Shown one piece after another: positions 61,061 through 64,000 of a DNA stretch of 64,000 nt. Made by a program: the position numbers and the translations under genes. A model generated the notes under the pieces. That model was not told the origin of the DNA, did not search any database, and was given only the letters and a program-made list of their open reading frames with translations. Positions within the stretch are counted from its first letter, which is position 1, and every line of letters begins with the position of its first letter. The stretch is from Ferruginivarius sediminum (GTDB taxonomy: Bacteria > Pseudomonadota > Alphaproteobacteria > Kiloniellales > Rhodovibrionaceae), in NCBI RefSeq assembly GCF_003344765.1, contig NZ_QPMH01000003.1, positions 292,690-356,689 on the forward strand. The letters are read 5' to 3'.

Positions 61061-61598
61061 ATGCAAGATTTTAAGAAAATTATCCGGGAACACTCCGGCC
61101 CTCCTGTCAACATCGAGGGTATTATCAGGGACTTAGGTATCGCGCTCGACAAGAAGGCGGATTGATGAGGACATAGCCGGACAGATCGAGTGTTCGGAAG
61201 ATGGGTCTTACAAGATATCCGCCAATAAAACAGACCACTATTTCCGCCGCAGATTCACGATGGCGCATGAGTTGGGACACTTCCTCTACCACGCGCATCT
61301 GATTTCCGACGGCGTTGACGATAACCGCGCCTACCGTAGCGCCCCGGAGGGAAGGTTCTACAATCGATCCATCGGCAAGGCCGAGGAGACCGAGGCCAAC
61401 CGCTTCGCAGCCGGCCTTCTGATGCCACGCGATCTGGTTTTGGCAGAGTGGGAAAAGACTGGAAGTCTATCCGAAGTCGCAAAGCGCTTTCAGGTGTCCA
61501 AGCAGGCGATGCGTATCCGTCTGGAAGGCCTCCTCGGGGTGGAATTCGGTGAGGAAGGCCCCGTCGCTTCAGACACTCCGTGGCCTTCTATTCCTTAA
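61061..61598 (+). pseudogene. ImmA/IrrE-type metallopeptidase gene with a frameshift
   Basis: An ATG at 61061 follows a strong GGGGAGGA site and encodes MQDFKKIIREHSGPPVNIEG and the segment LGIALDKKAD, then stops at 61163. Skipping one base at about 61160 continues as IDEDIAGQIECSEDGSYKIS and the catalytic RRRFTMAHELGHFLYH (HExxH), then KAEETEANRFAAGLLMP, the third ligand region of ImmA/IrrE. The two pieces together make a normal domain of about 178 residues. The shift is either a real inactivating insertion in the GGCGG run or a sequencing error. These peptidases usually cleave a phage-type repressor or act beside a toxin. Confidence 0.75.
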
Positions 61599-61818
61599 AA
61601 TACCCCAGGGTAAGGTCGGCGGAGTGACCGGGAACGCACCTTAGCCCCCTTGTGTCTTTGAATTTTGGCAGGATGGGCGGTGACGCGGCGGCCGGGAGCC
61701 GACGAACTGTCGTGAAGTGGAATGCATGGATATCGCTGGCGGTATACCGGAGCGAGCGAAACATCGCGCAGAGTAGACGCCCCTCACGCTCCGGCCCGGC
61801 CCGTTGGCCGCGTCGTCG
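61599..61818. other. Gene-free segment at the right edge of the island
   Basis: About 220 bases follow the ImmA/IrrE gene. The first part is moderately GC-rich and contains no clear gene, terminator or repeat that I can support. The high-GC background resumes by about 61670. The right boundary of the island is therefore not sharp. Confidence 0.35.
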
Positions 61819-63009
61819 CTATCCCGCCACCGGCGGTAGACGCGGTCGCGCCCGCCGGAGCCTCGCCCCGAACCAGAGCGCCGCGGCCAGCGGCGGGGCG
61901 GCGGCGGAGAGGAACATGACCTGAGGTCCCTGAGCCGCGGCCAGCAGCCCGGCCAGCGCCGGACCCAGCACGCTGCCCGCCGCGACGCTGAGCAACGTTA
62001 CCGTGAAACCGAGCGTGCCGCGCCCGGGAAACAGCCGCAGACTCCAGAACGAGAACACCGCGCTCACCATCATGATCGCCACGCCATGCAGCCCGGAGGC
62101 CGCGAGCACCGCGCTCCAGGAAGTCGGCGCGAGCGCGATCAGCACGAGCGATAGCGCCGCCGCGGCGAAGATTGCGCAAAACAGCGGGGCGAGGCCGGTT
62201 CTGGCCTCGATCCGCCCGGTCAAGAGGCCGAGCACGCCGAAGAACCCGTAACCAAGGAAGATCACTGCCGAGGCGGCATCGTCCGGCAGGCCGGGCAGCC
62301 CGCCCGCCGCCACCACCCGATCGGCGGCAAAGGACAGGAACACGGCGTTCGTCACGCCGAAGCAGAGCGCCGTGCTGTAGAGCGGGATGACGGCGCGCCG
62401 AGCAAGGCTGGGGCCCGCCGCGCCCGCGTCGAAGGCCGGCTTCCGGCCGCGATTCGACGGCAGGCCCGCCAGCGCGATCCCCGCGAGCGCAAGGCCGCTG
62501 AGCGCAAAGCCGACCCAGGCCCCGCGCCAGTCCAGCGCCCCCTCGGTGACGGCGAGCGCGAGCCCGGCGGCGGCGGCGACGCCGAAGGTGGTCCCGGTCG
62601 AGACCACCGAGAGCGCGGTGGCGCGGGCCGTGTCGGGCACAACGCGCTCGGCCGCGTCGTTGAACGGCGCCCAACAGAGGCCGGCGCTCGCGCCGGCAAG
62701 CGCGATCCCCAAAGCGAGGAGGCCGGATGTCCCGGCCGCCGCCACCGCCGCGAAGCCCGCCGCCGCCGCCAATGCGCCCGTGATCACGGACACGCGCTCG
62801 CCGTGGCGCCGGCATAGCCAGGCGCTCGCCAGCAGCGCCAGAAGGAAGGCCAGGAACCCCCCGCTCGCGATCATTCCAGCCGTCGATGTGGAAAGCGCGA
62901 ATTCCTCCCGGAAGGCCGGCAGGAAGAGCCCGAAGCCCATACGCGCGGGGCCGAACGCCACGGCGGTGGCGACAAAACCGGCTGCCGTCAGCCGAATCGC
63001 TGGTGTCAT
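61819..63009 (-). CDS. MFS transporter
   Basis: The 396-residue protein has 12 hydrophobic helices. After helix 2, the cytoplasmic segment CRRHGERVSVITGALAAAAG follows the A-motif pattern of the superfamily, and a second loop GRIEARTGLAPLFCAIFAAA marks the half repeat. The ATG at 63009 has GTGAGGT upstream. The Ala/Gly-rich composition is stronger than in the neighbours. It is probably an exporter or small-molecule porter; the substrate is unknown. Confidence 0.9.
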   Translation of the reverse strand: MTPAIRLTAAGFVATAVAFGPARMGFGLFLPAFREEFALSTSTAGMIASGGFLAFLLALLASAWLCRRHGERVSVITGALAAAAGFAAVAAAGTSGLLALGIALAGASAGLCWAPFNDAAERVVPDTARATALSVVSTGTTFGVAAAAGLALAVTEGALDWRGAWVGFALSGLALAGIALAGLPSNRGRKPAFDAGAAGPSLARRAVIPLYSTALCFGVTNAVFLSFAADRVVAAGGLPGLPDDAASAVIFLGYGFFGVLGLLTGRIEARTGLAPLFCAIFAAAALSLVLIALAPTSWSAVLAASGLHGVAIMMVSAVFSFWSLRLFPGRGTLGFTVTLLSVAAGSVLGPALAGLLAAAQGPQVMFLSAAAPPLAAALWFGARLRRARPRLPPVAG

Positions 63010-63119
63010 CGAGTACCTCACTCTGCACCGTTCGTCAGGGCGCTGCTTCATATGATGTTCACCCCGAAGGAGCCAAGTCCGCGCCCGGGCTTGCACATCC
63101 ATCCTGCCATATCCCGAAA

Positions 63120-63323
63120 CAGACAAGGGTGAGGGGCGTCCCCGGCGCGGCCGGTTGCAAGAACCGCTGGGGGACGCCCCTCCGGCCGCCTTCCGGCGAC
63201 CCGTCTCCCCTTACGCAAGGGGAGACAACTCGGTCTCGTTTTCCCCGCCCCCAGTCGCTTCCCGGCGCCTTACGGGGCACATGCCCCTCTGCTCGCCTTG
63301 CGGCGAGCTGTCTCCCCGGCGTC
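63120..63323. repeat. Palindromic intergenic repeats (copies 2 and 3)
   Basis: Two further copies of the 16330-16390 element lie here. Copy 2 (about 63165-63229) reads GCCTTCCGGC, then GTCTCCCC, a loop TTACGCAA and GGGGAGAC. Copy 3 (about 63277-63323) reads CGCCTTGCGGCGAG, then TGTCTCCCCG and stops. Copy 3 lacks its right stem GGGGAGAC, and the transposase leader begins at about the same place. The insertion sequence therefore probably landed in this copy. Confidence 0.55.
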
Positions 63324-64000
63324 GGGACCTTTGCGAAATGGGCGAGGTGTGATTCCCTGCTTGTGGTTGGCGCAGTGAGGTTGGAATGGCGTTGAAGCGG
63401 ACGGGTCAGTTGAGCTTTGCCGAGGCGTTTCAGTCGGCGAGCGTGGGCCGGCCGGGGCGGCTGGATCGGCTGTCGGCGCTGGTTTGCTGGGAGCGTTTCG
63501 AGCGGCTTCTGACAGGGTTGCGGGATCCGGGGCCGGGGCGCGGCGGCTACGCGCCGGTGTTGATGTTCCGGGCGTTGCTGCTGCAGTCGCTGTACGGGCT
63601 GTCCGATCCCGAGATCGAGGAGGCGCTGGGCGACCGGCTGTCGTTCCGCCGGTTCGTCGGGCTCAGCCTGGACGACGATACCCCCGACCACACGACGCTG
63701 TGCCGCTTCCGGCTGCGCCTGATCGAGGCCGGGCTGCTGGAGCGGTTGTTCGCCGAGCTCGACCGCCAGCTCGAGGCGGCGGGGGTGATGGTCAAGCGGG
63801 GCACCATGCTGGACGCTACGCTGATCGAGACCCAGGCCGCGCGGCGGTCGCGCGGGGACAAGCCGGCGGCCGACCCCGACGCCCGCTTCGCCAGGCGCCA
63901 GGGCAAGGGCGGCGCGCGCTTCGGCTACAAGGCGCATGTCGGCGTCGACCAGGGCTCCGGCCTGATCCGCGCGGTCGTCACGACGCCGGCCAACGTCAAC
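63324..64000 (+). mobile_element. IS5-type insertion sequence, left part
   Basis: The element starts near 63324 with GGGACCTTTGCGAAATGGGC, resembling the terminal repeat style of IS5/IS1031-like elements. The right end lies beyond the window, so the terminal repeat and target duplication cannot be checked. It holds one transposase gene and appears to interrupt palindromic repeat copy 3. Confidence 0.6.
63386..64000 (+). CDS. IS5-family transposase, truncated by the window edge
   Basis: The frame from the ATG at 63386 is open to the last base (205 codons). It begins MALKRTGQLSFAEAFQSASV and has the N-terminal block APVLMFRALLLQSLYGLSDP, followed by FRRFVGLSLDDDTPDHTTLC, which belong to IS5/IS1182-type enzymes. 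GTMLDATLIE carries the first catalytic Asp of the DDE triad; the other two residues are beyond the edge. The gene reads without stop, so it may be intact. Confidence 0.85.
   Translation, partial: MALKRTGQLSFAEAFQSASVGRPGRLDRLSALVCWERFERLLTGLRDPGPGRGGYAPVLMFRALLLQSLYGLSDPEIEEALGDRLSFRRFVGLSLDDDTPDHTTLCRFRLRLIEAGLLERLFAELDRQLEAAGVMVKRGTMLDATLIETQAARRSRGDKPAADPDARFARRQGKGGARFGYKAHVGVDQGSGLIRAVVTTPANVN

Noticed and set aside
1..64000. tRNA, rRNA genes or CRISPR arrays
   Set aside because: No T-loop signature, rRNA-like block or regularly spaced repeat was seen. A program such as tRNAscan-SE or a repeat finder would be needed to exclude them fully.

Overview
The window is high-GC DNA, dense in genes on both strands. 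Its gene families point to an alphaproteobacterium of Rhodospirillales type: two DUF2336 proteins, a RegB/RegA redox two-component pair, a PAS_5-like protein, the late cobalamin genes cobT and cobD, and a Fis-type RegA C-terminus. Species cannot be named from this. All coordinates, starts and motifs were read by eye; no alignment, HMM or folding program was run.

Layout. 1-1337: an outer-membrane porin behind a perfect Fur/Mur-like palindrome. 1384-5785 (minus): a four-gene Gld-type ABC system (ATPase, permease, GldG-like auxiliary protein, DUF4340). 5940-6062: a 40-residue membrane protein. 6172-7506: a Tat-exported solute-binding protein. 7948-10687: a DUF2336 protein overlapping a PAS histidine kinase. 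10673-22036 (mostly minus): exopolysaccharide synthesis genes (three glycosyltransferases, Gfo/Idh and FAD oxidoreductases, a Wzy-like polymerase, a Wzx-like flippase and the initiating sugar-phosphate transferase), interrupted by a second DUF2336 gene with its own promoter.

22173-28840 and 32369-41021 are two paralogous export cassettes. Each has an O-antigen-ligase-like protein on plus and, on minus, an operon for a small membrane-anchored helical protein, a Wzc-type co-polymerase/tyrosine kinase, a Wza-type export protein, a beta-barrel protein and secreted proteins of unknown function. In both, the ligase gene and the helical-protein gene converge and overlap by about 100 bp. Between the cassettes lie a LysR regulator, a nucleotidyltransferase-like protein and two small proteins.

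41188-45348 holds small unknown proteins, a PAS_5-like protein and a translationally coupled pair: a ferritin-like protein related to RebD/VioB and an unrecognised partner. 45374-48980 has regA-regB divergent from an ABC-2 exporter. 48984-54961 has a PP2C phosphatase, cobT, a cobC-like phosphatase, motA, cobD, a SCO1/SenC protein and a cytochrome c. 54992-60266 has an MBL hydrolase, an Fpg-type glycosylase, polX and two nucleic-acid methyltransferase-like genes.

60440-61600 is a short AT-richer island. It breaks an XRE regulator and carries a two-TM membrane protein next to an ImmA/IrrE metallopeptidase gene that contains a frameshift. The window ends with an MFS transporter, palindromic intergenic repeats and the start of an IS5-type transposase that runs off the edge. 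No rRNA, tRNA or CRISPR array was seen.
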